Shown piece after piece: positions 18,148-27,257 of a stretch of 64,000 nt of DNA. Source of the stretch: Gemmatimonadota bacterium. GTDB taxonomy: Bacteria > Latescibacterota > UBA2968 > GCA-2709665. The translations under genes were made by a program, and so were the position numbers. The notes under the pieces are model-generated. The model saw only the letters and a program-made list of their open reading frames with translations, was not told where the DNA came from and made no database searches. Positions within the stretch are counted from its first letter, which is position 1. Every line of letters begins with the position of its first letter. The stretch spans positions 1 through 64,000 of the forward strand of contig JAPPNU010000008.1 of assembly GCA_028873695.1 (NCBI GenBank). The letters run 5' to 3'.

Positions 18148-19848
18148 TCAATTCTGACTCAGCAGTTCGCGGGCGTGTTCCATGGTAACTGCCGATATCC
18201 TCTCTCCGCCCAGGAGCTTTGCAAGTTCGCGCGCGCGGTCTTCGTTGCCCAGGCGGATCACCCGCGTGACGGTGCGGCCGCTCGATACGTCCTTGTACAC
18301 GGCCAGGTGGGTGTCCGCCATTCGGGCGATCTGCGGAAGATGGGTAATGCAGATGGTCTGGCGCGCGCGCGACAGGCTCTTGAGTTTCCGTCCGACCACG
18401 TCGGCGATACGGCCTGATATACCGATATCGATCTCGTCGAAGATGAGCACCTGAACCGGATCGGATTGGGAGAGCACGGACTTCAGGGCAAGCATGATCC
18501 TGGACACCTCACCGCCGGATGCCACCTTGACCAGCGGCCTGAGGGCCTCGCCCGGGTTCGTCGAGATGTGGAACTCCACGCGCTCAATGCCCTTGGGGCC
18601 CACTCGATACTGCCGCTCGTTCACGTTTACCCAGCCGTCGGGCGACTCGTCCCGGATGAGCTCAACGTGAAATTCGGCCCTTGTTATGCCGAGGCCGCCG
18701 AGCGCTTCCGTCGTTTCTCGGGAGAGGTCGCCGGCGGCGGCTTCACGCGCCTTTGAGAGTCGGTCGCAGAGGTCCGCCAGGCTCGCGCGGGCGGCGTCGA
18801 TTTCGCCTTCGATCTCCGTAAGCGAACGGTCCAGACGTTCCGATTTCGCCAGTTCCGCTTCCGCATTCTCCCGGAACTCGTGCACCGCCTGAAGGCTGCC
18901 CCCGTATTTCTTCTTCAGGTGCGCCAGGAGATCCAGGCGCCCCGTGACCTCCGCCAGGCGTTCAGGGTTATGCTCGACGCCGCGCGCGTAATCCGCGAAG
19001 AAGCGGGCGAGTTCCTCAATCGCGTAGCGCTGGCCGGTTAATTCATCGGCTTGAGGGCCGAGCGATTCGTCCATCCGGACGGCGTCTTTCAGGAGTTGCT
19101 CGGCCGCGCCCAGGCGATCCACGATGGAGTCGTCCCCCTGGTATAGCAGGGCTTCCAGGTTCATGGCGGTATCGATGAGATGCTCGGCATGGGTTAGCAG
19201 CGATCGTTCCTGCAGGAGTCGTTCGTCCTCGTCCGGTTCCGGGTCCACCGATGCGATTTCCTCAACCTGGAATTCCAGAAGTTCTCTCCGGTCACGAGCC
19301 CTTTGCGCTTCGGCGCCGGCGTTTTTCCGCCTTTCCAGAAGTTCAGACAGACGGCGGTGGGCGTTGCCGACCGATTCCCGGAGTTCTCCCAGGCCGGCGA
19401 AACCGTCCAGGAAGTCGATATGCCGTTCGGTAAAAAGAAGAGACTGGTGATCGTGTTGACCGTGCAGGTCGACCAGCGCTCCGGCCACGTCATGCAGGCT
19501 GCGCAGGGGCACCGCGAGGCCGTTGACGAAACTGCGGCTTCGTCCGCTCGCCACGACCTCCCTGCGAATGATCAGTTCGCCCTGATCGGCGTCGATGCCC
19601 ATTGCGTCCAGAAGGCGCAGGCACCGGTGATCGGGCTGCAACCGTAGGATGGCCTCCACGAGACACCGTTTCTCTCGCGTCCGGACCACGTCCGGGCTCG
19701 CACGCATTCCGAGAACGAGGCCCAGCGCGCCGATGAGGATGGATTTCCCCGCGCCGGTCTCACCGGTGATGATGTTCAGACCGGGTCCGAATTCGATTTC
19801 AATCCTGTCGATCAACGCGTAGTTGACCACGAGCAGTCGGCAAAGCAC
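18148..19848 (-). CDS. recN: DNA repair protein RecN (SMC-like ATPase)
   Basis: Double-strand-break repair ATPase, 566 residues. The Walker A motif GETGAGKS is near residues 29-36. Long alpha-helical arms follow (about 150-380, rich in ELLERRKNAGAEAQRARDRRE-type heptads). The C-terminal head has the signature LVKVASGGEVSRIMLALK and a Walker B-like VLIFDEIDIGISG. The start is a GTG that overlaps the end of nadK by a few bases, so the two are translationally coupled. nadK-recN adjacency is common in bacteria. No SOS-type box is seen, as the promoter must lie upstream of nadK. Confidence 0.96.
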   Translation of the reverse strand: MLCRLLVVNYALIDRIEIEFGPGLNIITGETGAGKSILIGALGLVLGMRASPDVVRTREKRCLVEAILRLQPDHRCLRLLDAMGIDADQGELIIRREVVASGRSRSFVNGLAVPLRSLHDVAGALVDLHGQHDHQSLLFTERHIDFLDGFAGLGELRESVGNAHRRLSELLERRKNAGAEAQRARDRRELLEFQVEEIASVDPEPDEDERLLQERSLLTHAEHLIDTAMNLEALLYQGDDSIVDRLGAAEQLLKDAVRMDESLGPQADELTGQRYAIEELARFFADYARGVEHNPERLAEVTGRLDLLAHLKKKYGGSLQAVHEFRENAEAELAKSERLDRSLTEIEGEIDAARASLADLCDRLSKAREAAAGDLSRETTEALGGLGITRAEFHVELIRDESPDGWVNVNERQYRVGPKGIERVEFHISTNPGEALRPLVKVASGGEVSRIMLALKSVLSQSDPVQVLIFDEIDIGISGRIADVVGRKLKSLSRARQTICITHLPQIARMADTHLAVYKDVSSGRTVTRVIRLGNEDRARELAKLLGGERISAVTMEHARELLSQN

Positions 19849-19850
19849 GG

Positions 19851-20717
19851 TCAGGACTCCTGCGGTTCACGCCGGTCCAGGCTCCAGTCCAGCTTGCGCC
19901 TGAGCAACTGATAAAAGGATAGCCCCTGGAGGTTGATCAGACGCGTGCTATGGCCCGCCTGTCGGATCTGAACGCGTTCCTGGGGCTGAATCGGTGAGAC
20001 GATCGTGCCGTCGGCGGTGACCATGATATCGGAGTGTTCGGCGATAACCTGAACGGTGATCGATTGTCTGCCGGGGATAACCGCGGGGCGCAGCGAGAGC
20101 GAATGCGCGCATATGGGCGTGACAACGAACGCCCTCAGGTCCGGGTGGAGTATGGGCCCTCCCGCGGAAAGGTTGTAGCTGGTTGAACCCGTCGGGGTAG
20201 ATACGATGATGCCGTTCCCGAAGAAGGAACTGAACGGCGTGTCGGAGACCCAGGACTTCACCTGAACGAGGCGGGCGAGTACGCCTTTTTCGATGACGAA
20301 CTCGTTGAGCGCAAAGAAGGTCCGGTTTCCGATTTCGGCTTCCAGGACCATGCGTTCCTCGAGCTGGTATTCCCCCCGCTTCAACCTGCCCAGACTTTCC
20401 CGCAACTCTTCGGGCGCGGCTCCGGCCAGAAACCCCAGACGGCCGAGATTGACGCCAAGTATGGGTTTCTGCGTGGTCTCGACCAATCTGGCCGCCCTGA
20501 GAATGGTGCCGTCCCCACCCAGTGCAACGACAATATCCGAATGGCGGGCGAGGTCGGCGGCCGGGCGAAAGGTTACCCCGTTGAAAGCGCGGATTCTCCG
20601 CAGCGGTTCCTCCAGAATGAGCTCGATGTCCTGATCGTGCGCGAGCTGCACGAAATTCTGGATGATGGGACCGATGCCGTCCCGTTCGATATATGCGAGT
20701 ATGCCGATCCGTTTCAT
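19851..20717 (-). CDS. nadK: NAD kinase
   Basis: Phosphorylates NAD to NADP. The protein starts MKRIGILAYIE and has the GGDG motif (VVALGGDGTILRAAR, about residue 67), the ALNEFVIEKG segment and the STPTGSTSYNLSAGGPILHP signature that lines the active site, all conserved in the PpnK family. At 288 residues it has the usual length. An in-frame ATG four codons earlier exists, but the standard MKRIGI start is preferred. It leads the nadK-recN-mqnE group. Confidence 0.95.
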   Translation of the reverse strand: MKRIGILAYIERDGIGPIIQNFVQLAHDQDIELILEEPLRRIRAFNGVTFRPAADLARHSDIVVALGGDGTILRAARLVETTQKPILGVNLGRLGFLAGAAPEELRESLGRLKRGEYQLEERMVLEAEIGNRTFFALNEFVIEKGVLARLVQVKSWVSDTPFSSFFGNGIIVSTPTGSTSYNLSAGGPILHPDLRAFVVTPICAHSLSLRPAVIPGRQSITVQVIAEHSDIMVTADGTIVSPIQPQERVQIRQAGHSTRLINLQGLSFYQLLRRKLDWSLDRREPQES

Positions 20718-21068
20718 AAACAGGATCAAAACCGACCAGGGTTAAGCTGGATTAAAACGCAAGAGCAGGACCGGAACCGACCTCAGAATCACAGCGCAGG
20801 GGACAGGATCAGAACCTGATGCCGGACGACAGCCGGGAGCAGGACGAACGCCCACGCCTCCCGGCCAAAGCGATGAATCAATTCCTGTTGTAGACCTCGC
20901 AAGTCTACGCTGTCCGATAAGTTTCCGTGTTTCCTGGTTCGCCGTCGTACGAGACTTCGCTGATTTCACTGAAATACAACCGGTTATGCAACACAACCAC
21001 CCGGCTTCGTGAATAATTCACCATGGCTGTATAAATGTAACCTGAATACGCGGATCCCGCAACGGGTG
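20718..21068. other. Intergenic stretch before nadK with short direct repeats
   Basis: No gene recognised. Three imperfect copies of CAGGAYCRRAACC occur at 20721-20737, 20766-20782 and 20804-20820, spaced 45 and 38 bases. A small inverted repeat, GTAGAC-N7-GTCTAC, follows near 20891-20909. The region would be the promoter zone for nadK-recN and is downstream of xseB. Confidence 0.5.
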
Positions 21069-21317
21069 TTACTCAGCCCGTTGTTCCTCACCGGGATCCA
21101 GGTCGGTGAGCCTGAAGTCGTTCCCGCTCTCGGCGGCGAGAACTTCGACGCGCTGCTTCGCATCTTCCAACCGGGCGCGACAGAGGTTTGACGCTCTCAG
21201 TCCCTCTTCGAAGAGACGGAGCGCTTCCGCCAGGGGCAGGTTTCCGGATTCCAGCGTTTCAACCGCGGACTCCAGTTGCTTGAGTGCGTCTTCGAACGTG
21301 GGTTCACCTTCTGGCAT
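21069..21317 (-). CDS. xseB: Exodeoxyribonuclease VII small subunit
   Basis: A short helical subunit (82 residues from the chosen start) that pairs with XseA to degrade single-stranded DNA. The family pattern PTFEDALKQLESAVETLESGNLPLAEAL is complete, followed by LFEEGLRASNLCRARLEDA. The start at 21317 sits 4 bases after an AGGAG; an in-frame ATG four codons earlier (21329) is also possible. It follows xseA by 35 bases on the same strand. Confidence 0.93.
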   Translation of the reverse strand: MPEGEPTFEDALKQLESAVETLESGNLPLAEALRLFEEGLRASNLCRARLEDAKQRVEVLAAESGNDFRLTDLDPGEEQRAE

Positions 21318-21352
21318 TTGACTCCTCATGGGTTAACAGGAAAATCGCATCT

Positions 21353-22564
21353 TCATCGATCCGCCGTGCGCCCGGCCAGTATGCCGTCCACGGTACAGGT
21401 GATTTCGCCTTCCGAAAGGCGCACGCGGACCCGATCGTCTTCTGAAAGGGATCCGGCGCGTGTAACCAGTTCGTTGTTGTCTGCACGGTGCGTGAGGCTG
21501 TACCCGCGGCTCAGGACGGAGAGCGGGCTCAGCGCCCCCAGTTCGCCGGTGTGCCGGCGGTACGACGCCAGCCGCTTGTCGAATATGCGCCGTACGCCGT
21601 TCTGAAGGCCTTTCTCCAGGTCGTCGACTGCCTGAATGTTCTGGTGGATGTTGTCTTCAACCTTCCGTAATCCGTATCGGCCCAGATAACTGTCCAGCAA
21701 GTCCTGGTTTTCTTTCAGATAACGATTGAGCGCCGCGTACGACCTCACTGCGAGGTTTTGAATCCGGGCGCGCAACTCGCCCGCGTCGCGAACGGCCAGT
21801 TCGGCCGCCGCGGATGGCGTGGGCGCCCTGCAGTCCGCGGCGAGGTCCGCCAGGGTGACGTCGACTTCGTGGCCTACGGCGGAAATCACCGGGATTCCGG
21901 AACCGCGGATGGCCCGGACGACGATTTCGGTGTTGAATGCCGCCAGGTCTTCCGCGGAACCCCCGCCGCGCCCCACGATCAACACGTCGACTTTGCCGTA
22001 GGCGTTCAGTTCGTCGATGGCCAGCACGATGTCTTCGGGCGCTCCGGCGCCCTGAACCAGGGTGGGCCTGACGACGACGTCGACCCCGCGGAACCGCCGT
22101 TCCAGCACGTGGAGAATGTCTCTTATCGCGGCTCCCGTGCGCGATGTGACCACGCCGATTGAAAGCGGGAACGCGGGCAAAGGGCGCTTCCGCGCCTGAT
22201 CGAACAGTCCTTCCTCCCGAAGTTTGAGTTTCAGCGCTTCCAGCGCGAGTTGCTGCTGCCCGCTGCCGGCCGGGAGGAGTTGACTGACGTTCAGCTGGTA
22301 CTCACCACTGCGTTCGTAGACCGTAATACGCCCGCGGGCCAGCGCTTTGACGCCGGCTTCCGGCCTGAAGGCAGGCGTGGCTGACCGCCACATAACACAG
22401 CGAAGCTGGCAGTTCTGATCTACAAGCGTGAAATAACGATGGCCTGAAGCCGCCTGGTTGTATTGCGAGATTTCACCGACGATCCAGAGGACGGGGAACT
22501 CCGCTTCCAGGTTCCGTCGAATTGCCTGCGTTATTTCCGAAACGGTGTATGGGCGTTCGGCCAC
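21353..22564 (-). CDS. xseA: Exodeoxyribonuclease VII large subunit
   Basis: The catalytic subunit of exonuclease VII, 403 residues. The N-terminal OB-fold contains TVSEITQAIRRNLEAEFPVLWIVGEIS and GHRYFTLVDQNCQLRCVMW. The central catalytic part has GVVTSRTGAAIRDILHVL, VGRGGGSAEDLAAFN and ISAVGHEVDVTLADLAADCRAPTPSAAAE, all family hallmarks. A helical C-terminal region precedes the final strand. It is transcribed with xseB downstream and starts 3 bases after the stop of the metallophosphoesterase gene. Confidence 0.96.
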   Translation of the reverse strand: MAERPYTVSEITQAIRRNLEAEFPVLWIVGEISQYNQAASGHRYFTLVDQNCQLRCVMWRSATPAFRPEAGVKALARGRITVYERSGEYQLNVSQLLPAGSGQQQLALEALKLKLREEGLFDQARKRPLPAFPLSIGVVTSRTGAAIRDILHVLERRFRGVDVVVRPTLVQGAGAPEDIVLAIDELNAYGKVDVLIVGRGGGSAEDLAAFNTEIVVRAIRGSGIPVISAVGHEVDVTLADLAADCRAPTPSAAAELAVRDAGELRARIQNLAVRSYAALNRYLKENQDLLDSYLGRYGLRKVEDNIHQNIQAVDDLEKGLQNGVRRIFDKRLASYRRHTGELGALSPLSVLSRGYSLTHRADNNELVTRAGSLSEDDRVRVRLSEGEITCTVDGILAGRTADR

Positions 22565-22566
22565 GT

Positions 22567-23355
22567 TCAGGTCTCCTGCCAGTCGACGCGCAGTCTTTCA
22601 ATGCGGGTCGCTTTCCCGGTTTCGTCTTCGACTTCCACGACGACGCCGCAAAGCTTGACATCGTTTTCAGCCGGTTCGAACCGCACGGGCGTCCGGTCCA
22701 GAAACCGCTGGATTACGGCCTCTTTCCGGGCGCCGATCACGGAGTCGTGAGGACCGGTCATGCCGGCGTCGGACACGTAGGCCGTACCGCCCGGCAGAAT
22801 GCGCTCATCGGCGGTTTGCACGTGCGTATGCGTGCCAAGTACGGCGCTGGCGCGGCCGTCCATAAACCATCCGTACGCGATTTTTTCGGAACTCGCTTCA
22901 GCGTGAAAATCGACGACAATCACCGGAGTCCGTTGTCTCAGGCGGTCCACGATATCCCTCCCGGCGCGGAAGGGGCAGTCCAGGTCGAGCATATTTACCC
23001 GGCCCTGCATGCAGACGACACCGACCGGGGCGCCATTCGAGGCGTTGAAGACGCCGTAGCCGGCGCCGCCGACGCTCTCCGGGAAATTGGCGGGACGCAG
23101 AACGCGGTCGGCGCCGAGAATGTACGGGATGGCGTCTTTACGGTCCCAGACATGGTTTCCCGTGGTGACGACGTCCGCCCCGTAGGCGAAGAGTTTCTTC
23201 GCGATGTTCTCGGTGATGCCGAAACCGCCGGCGGCGTTTTCGCCGTTAGCGATGCAAAAATCGATCCGGTGGCTCTCCCTGAGCCGGGGAATCAGGTCCG
23301 CAGCCGCCTTTCTGCCGGGCCTGCCGTAGATATCGCCCACAAACAGGATATTCAA
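22567..23355 (-). CDS. YmdB-family metallophosphoesterase (cyclic-nucleotide phosphodiesterase)
   Basis: A calcineurin-like phosphoesterase of the TIGR00282/YmdB type, 262 residues, shown in Bacillus to hydrolyse 2',3'-cAMP-type substrates. Visible metal-site segments: FVGDIYGRPGR (residues 5-15), CIANGENAAGGFGIT, TTGNHVWDRKD, VDFHAEASSEK and LGTHTHVQTADE. It lies between rny and xseA on the same strand. Genes for RNase Y and YmdB are commonly adjacent, which supports the assignment. Cytoplasmic; the native substrate is unverified here. Confidence 0.92.
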   Translation of the reverse strand: MNILFVGDIYGRPGRKAAADLIPRLRESHRIDFCIANGENAAGGFGITENIAKKLFAYGADVVTTGNHVWDRKDAIPYILGADRVLRPANFPESVGGAGYGVFNASNGAPVGVVCMQGRVNMLDLDCPFRAGRDIVDRLRQRTPVIVVDFHAEASSEKIAYGWFMDGRASAVLGTHTHVQTADERILPGGTAYVSDAGMTGPHDSVIGARKEAVIQRFLDRTPVRFEPAENDVKLCGVVVEVEDETGKATRIERLRVDWQET

Positions 23356-23434
23356 GAGGACACTCGCAAAAAGCAGTCAACGATTGACGGCGCGCAAAAC
23401 GCACGACGGCGTATTGTCCGTCGCGACGCCCGGA

Positions 23435-25021
23435 TCAGCGCGCGAAATCCACCGAGCGCGTTTCTCTGATGACGGTGACCTTGACCGGACCCGGGCAGGT
23501 GGCGTCCTCCGTGAGGCGCGAGACGATCTGCGTCGCCAGGCGTTCGGTGTCCGCATCGCTCATCATATCGGAATCCGCAACCACGCGGACTTCCTGTCCT
23601 GCCTTGATGGCGAAGACCGATTCCACGCCCTGTACCATCTTTGCGATGGACTCCAGGCGTTCCAGCCGCCGGACGTAATTCTCGATCTGTTCACGCTGAG
23701 CGCCCGGCCGGGACCGGGAAATCGAATCGGCGGCGTCGACAAGGACGGCAACAGGTGAAACGGGGTCCGAATCACCATGATGGGCTTCGATGGCGTTGAT
23801 CACGATTGCGTCTTCGCCATATTTGCGCGCCAGGTCGGCGCCATTCTCTCCGTACGTGCCCTCGGCTTCGTGCGCCAGGCCTTTTCCGATGTCGTGAAGC
23901 AATCCCGCGCGTTTGGCCAATTGGGCGTCGAGGCCGAGCGACGTGGCCATCATGCCGGTAAGGAAGGCCACTTCCTTACTGTGATTCAGCACATTCTGAC
24001 CGTAACTCGTCCGGTATTTGAGACGACCCAGGCAGGCGACGAGGCGATCGTGCAGGCCCGGTACGCCGGCGTCGAATGCCGCCTGAACGCCGGCATCGTG
24101 CATCACTTCCTGAATGGACTCCCGGGATTTCTGTACGATTTCCTCGATCCTGCCCGGGTGGATGCGTCCGTCCAGGATCAACTTTTCCATGGCAATCTGA
24201 GCGATGGCGCGGCGTATGGGATCGAACCCCGACAGGATGACGGCTTCGGGTGTATCGTCGATCGTGACGTCCACGCCCGTTGCCATTTCAAATGCGCGTA
24301 TGTTTCGCCCCTCGCGGCCGATGATTCGTCCCTTCATTTCATCGGAAGGGAGCCGTACGACCGCAACGGTGGATTCTATGGTGTGGTCCGCCGCCAGCCG
24401 CTGAATCGCGCCGGCGATTATTTCCCGGGCCTCGTCGTTGGCGCGGACGAGCGCGTCGTCGCGGATTTCCTTGAGACGCCACTCCGCATCGCGTTCCGCC
24501 TCGTCTTCCATATTGGCCATCAGGACGCGTTTCGCCTCGTCCTTCGTGAGTCCGGCGATTTGTTCCAGACGCCTGTTCTGCAGCAGCCGGCTCTGTTCGA
24601 GGTCCCGTTCCCGACCGGCGAGTTGCTCCTCCAGCAGCCGGAGTTGCTCGTTTTTGTCGGTCGCCCGTTTCTCCTTGTCGTTCAGAAGGTCCGCCCGTTT
24701 GTCAAGCTGCCTTCTGAGGCTGCTCAGTTTCATTTCCTCCCTCGCGGCCCGATCGCGTTTTTCGTCGAGTTCCTGTTCGAACCGGAGTTGCTCCTGCTGT
24801 ATCATGTCTTTGGCTTCCAGGACGGCGGTTCGCTTCATCGCGTCCGCCTCGGTCTGGGCATCTTCAAGTGTCTTTTCCGCGGAGAGTTCGGCGCGATGGA
24901 TCTTGGTCTGCCCGATCTTGCCGCTCATCAGCCATCCCAGGACAAAACCCAGGACAAGCAGGCCGGCCGACAGCATTATCACTGTCACAACTTCCACGGT
25001 CGTGTCTATCGGCAGGTTCAT
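23435..25021 (-). CDS. rny: Ribonuclease Y
   Basis: A membrane-anchored endoribonuclease starting mRNA decay, 528 residues. The N-terminal helix (VVTVIMLSAGLLVLGFVLGWLM) anchors it. A long coiled coil (about 35-190) follows. Next is a KH domain with GRIIGREGRNIRAFEMATGVDV, then an HD domain with LLHDIGKGLAHEAEG and the ending EDATCPGPVKVTVIRETRSVDFAR typical of the family. The start ATG at 25021 is preceded by GGGGAG at 6 bases; an ATG 17 codons earlier lies within the poly-U tail of the upstream RNA and is rejected. Confidence 0.96.
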   Translation of the reverse strand: MNLPIDTTVEVVTVIMLSAGLLVLGFVLGWLMSGKIGQTKIHRAELSAEKTLEDAQTEADAMKRTAVLEAKDMIQQEQLRFEQELDEKRDRAAREEMKLSSLRRQLDKRADLLNDKEKRATDKNEQLRLLEEQLAGRERDLEQSRLLQNRRLEQIAGLTKDEAKRVLMANMEDEAERDAEWRLKEIRDDALVRANDEAREIIAGAIQRLAADHTIESTVAVVRLPSDEMKGRIIGREGRNIRAFEMATGVDVTIDDTPEAVILSGFDPIRRAIAQIAMEKLILDGRIHPGRIEEIVQKSRESIQEVMHDAGVQAAFDAGVPGLHDRLVACLGRLKYRTSYGQNVLNHSKEVAFLTGMMATSLGLDAQLAKRAGLLHDIGKGLAHEAEGTYGENGADLARKYGEDAIVINAIEAHHGDSDPVSPVAVLVDAADSISRSRPGAQREQIENYVRRLERLESIAKMVQGVESVFAIKAGQEVRVVADSDMMSDADTERLATQIVSRLTEDATCPGPVKVTVIRETRSVDFAR

Positions 25022-25053
25022 TCCGGTCTCCCCGTATAATGAAAACCAAGCAC

Positions 25054-25145
25054 AAAAAAAACCCGCTTGCATTCATCCGGTTCCGTACATACCGTCCGGA
25101 TTGGAGCATGTCCGCTCCGGATGGTTGCAGATGAACGCAGCAGGC
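25054..25145 (-). ncRNA. ssrS: Candidate 6S-like structured RNA between zapA and rny
   Basis: A long, mostly double-stranded hairpin is readable on the minus strand. The outer stem pairs CCTGCTGCGTTCATC with GATGAATGCAAGCGGG (one bulge). An inner stem ACCATCCGG/CCGGACGGT has one mismatch. The apical GAGC/GCTC closes the loop, and eight U follow (25061 to 25054). It is located between zapA and rny. Against 6S: the paired part is about 84 bases, shorter than the usual 180, so the 5' end may start further upstream (a small CCGGA/TCCGG hairpin lies at about 25150-25167). It may alternatively be an elaborate terminator. Confidence 0.4.
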
Positions 25146-25215
25146 AACACCGGAATCGATTATCCGGCAGGGCCGCCAGCGACCGCCGGCGCGCCCTTTC
25201 TGTTTGAGGTCGTCT

Positions 25216-25500
25216 CTACGCGATCCGTTTTGTGAAAGACGCCAGATTGCGGGTCTGTTCGGTCAGGGTCTTTCCCATCTTCCGACTGGCTTCTTCCTCT
25301 ATGAGCAGTTCGTGCGCGAGATTCACGGCCGCAACGACTGCGATTTTGGCAACCGAACGAAGTAAAATGTAGTTTGCGACATCACGCATTTTCCGGTCCA
25401 CGAATCGAGCGACGTTCCGGGCATGGTCCGGGTCGCCTTCAGCATGGATGTTGTATTCGGTGCCGAAGATCTGGACGCGTATTGCCGATTGTTCAGACAT
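25216..25500 (-). CDS. zapA: Cell division protein ZapA
   Basis: A small FtsZ-ring-associated protein of 94 residues. The N-terminal beta part (IRVQIFGTEYNIHAEGDPDHARNVARFVDRKM) is the classic ZapA fold, followed by a long helix (VAKIAVVAAVNLAHELLIEEE) that forms the dimeric coiled coil. The start ATG at 25500 is used because MSEQSAIRVQI matches the family opening; an ATG five codons earlier is also open. It lies downstream of a coiled-coil gene with ZapB-like character and upstream of the candidate RNA and rny. Confidence 0.9.
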   Translation of the reverse strand: MSEQSAIRVQIFGTEYNIHAEGDPDHARNVARFVDRKMRDVANYILLRSVAKIAVVAAVNLAHELLIEEEASRKMGKTLTEQTRNLASFTKRIA

Positions 25501-25567
25501 GATTCCTCTGGACATCCGGAGGCGATGTGAAACGATGTCGTTCCGCGTGGATGTCGACGTTGCTGTT

Positions 25568-26221
25568 TTACGCTGTGTTCACTGAATCCAGACGCGAGAT
25601 CATGGTTTCGATTTTGCGTTGGATCTCCTCCTTGTTCTCGATCAGGGAAGCATTGTTGTCGTAAATGGAACGGAGCCGTTCCCGTTCGGCCTGCAACCCG
25701 TTGATAACCTGATCCTGCTCCTCCAGCCGCTGCCGGAGTTCCCCGTTTCTCTGTTCGAGTCCGGCAATTTGCTCACGTAACCGTCCGATAATGCCGACCG
25801 CGCGATTGATTTCGGCAAAAAGCAGATCCAGCTGATCGGAAACGAGATTCTCCGACGCCAGCCGGTCGTCTTCCGCCTCTTCGTCTCCCGGTTCTCCGTC
25901 TACGCGGTCGACAAGCTCAGTCTCCGGAGCTTCCGGATCGACCGGTTCCTGCGTTTCGTATGTCGCGCCGGTGGTTTCGATGGAACCGCTCTGCTGGTCC
26001 TGCAGATCGAGTTGACCGTCTTCCGGGCCGACCGGTTCCGGCTGTTCGCCCGTCCCGTCGGGGGCCTCGAAGGAAACGTCCTCCTGACGATGCAGATTGA
26101 GCTGCCTGTCTTCCGGGCCATTCGATTCCAACTGTTCGTCTGATTTATCGACTGATGCGTAGGTTGCGTCGTCACTGGCTTCCGAATCCGACTGTTCGTT
26201 TACCGGATCTCGCGCTTCCAT
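25568..26221 (-). CDS. Acidic coiled-coil protein, ZapB-like C-terminus
   Basis: 217 residues with two parts. Residues 1-125 are acidic and disordered, with imperfect tandem repeats of the pattern EPVGPEDGQLDLQDQQS / SNGPEDRQLNLHRQED and many Glu, Asp and Gln. Residues about 130-217 form a single coiled coil (INRAVGIIGRLREQIAGLEQ, then LRQRLEEQDQVINGLQAERER). This resembles ZapB-type division proteins and sits directly upstream of zapA (67 bases), so a role in FtsZ-ring organisation is likely. No enzymatic motif is present. The acidic N-terminal region is not typical of ZapB. Confidence 0.6.
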   Translation of the reverse strand: MEARDPVNEQSDSEASDDATYASVDKSDEQLESNGPEDRQLNLHRQEDVSFEAPDGTGEQPEPVGPEDGQLDLQDQQSGSIETTGATYETQEPVDPEAPETELVDRVDGEPGDEEAEDDRLASENLVSDQLDLLFAEINRAVGIIGRLREQIAGLEQRNGELRQRLEEQDQVINGLQAERERLRSIYDNNASLIENKEEIQRKIETMISRLDSVNTA

Positions 26222-26305
26222 GTTCTCACCCTTTCCTTGCAGACATAAATCTCAGAAAGTCGTGCGTCGAGGCGACAATACAACGTCTTGGCGGCCCTGT
26301 TACGC

Positions 26306-26334
26306 AATGTAACACGTCCATGACGTAAAGTCAA
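26306..26334 (-). promoter_or_regulatory. Promoter of the zapB-like/zapA transcript
   Basis: Read on the minus strand: TTGACT, 17 bases, TACATT. Transcription would start near 26299 and run into the acidic coiled-coil gene whose start is at 26221. Confidence 0.65.
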
Positions 26335-26427
26335 GGACGGGATACCGGACGCAAGGGGAGCGGGAACGGAATCGGAAGCGATTCGAGGGGGCGCTGCTGC
26401 AACAAATTCCGTTGACCGGAGGGCGAA

Positions 26428-26781
26428 TTACAGGTGTTGACGGGCCTGCCGGGCCAACACGGAGAACGCCGCCGGATCCGTGACGGCGAGGTTGGCCAGA
26501 ACCTTTCTGTCGACGGTAATATCGGCCTTCTTCAGGCCGTTGATCAGGCTGCTGTAGGAAAGCCCGTTGAGCCGGGCGGCGGCATTGATTCGAACGATCC
26601 ACAAAGATCGGAAATTTCTCTTTTTCTGACGACGGTCCCTGTAGGCATAGGCAAGGCCGCGATTGACGGCGTCGTCCGCGGTGCGGTACAGCTTGCTTCG
26701 CCCTCCGCGGTACCCACGAGCGGCCTTCAGTACTTTCTTTCGTCTGCGTCGCGAGGCAACGCTGTTCGTCGTTCTTGGCAT
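26428..26781 (-). CDS. rplT: 50S ribosomal protein L20
   Basis: A 117-residue early-assembly 23S rRNA-binding protein that also represses its own operon in many bacteria. The start [21 protein letters not shown] and the segment [20 protein letters not shown] are diagnostic. It is the last gene of the thrS-infC-rpmI-rplT block, 142 bases after rpmI. No clear T-rich terminator follows within the 100 bases downstream. Confidence 0.97.
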   Translation of the reverse strand: MPRTTNSVASRRRRKKVLKAARGYRGGRSKLYRTADDAVNRGLAYAYRDRRQKKRNFRSLWIVRINAAARLNGLSYSSLINGLKKADITVDRKVLANLAVTDPAAFSVLARQARQHL

Positions 26782-26923
26782 GTATAGTGTCTCCTGGCGG
26801 CGCCTGCAGTTGTGCGGGCCGTGTCAGCTTCCGGTCCGGCGCGGCCTGAATCTTAAGAAGCTGCTCGAAAGCCACTGAAGGATCGATGGAACGGCGCTTC
26901 CAACTTGAAATCGGTACGGCCCG

Positions 26924-27118
26924 TCAGTTGGGAAGCAGGCGCTGAACCCGGTCCTGATCCGATTTATGCACCACGGTGGATTTGCGCAGGTGCATCTTGC
27001 GTTTGCTGCTCTTGCTCGTCAGATTATGCGTGACCGTTGACTTGCGACGGCTGATAACGCCGGATTTCCGACGCTTGAACCGTTTCGCCGCTCCACGGTG
27101 GGTTTTCATTTTGGGCAC
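26924..27118 (-). CDS. rpmI: 50S ribosomal protein L35
   Basis: A 64-residue basic protein of the large subunit. A GTG start gives [17 protein letters not shown], the exact canonical beginning of L35, and has GGGGAG at 7 bases upstream. The internal ATG three codons later would delete the family's first residues, so the GTG is preferred. It follows infC by 139 bases and precedes rplT. Confidence 0.96.
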   Translation of the reverse strand: MPKMKTHRGAAKRFKRRKSGVISRRKSTVTHNLTSKSSKRKMHLRKSTVVHKSDQDRVQRLLPN

Positions 27119-27257
27119 GTTAAACTCCCCTGATAAGGCTCGTTTTCGACGCACACGGCGTGCGGAAACCGGCAGCACGACCGGCAGAACCGGCGACGTC
27201 CGGTCTCCTGCAGGCCATGCGTTCCGGCTCCGTGTGCGCCGGAGCATTCGGCGGACG

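Noticed and set aside
20742..20996. 84-codon minus-strand frame before nadK
   Set aside because: No motif, and low-complexity composition; it overlaps the direct-repeat region.
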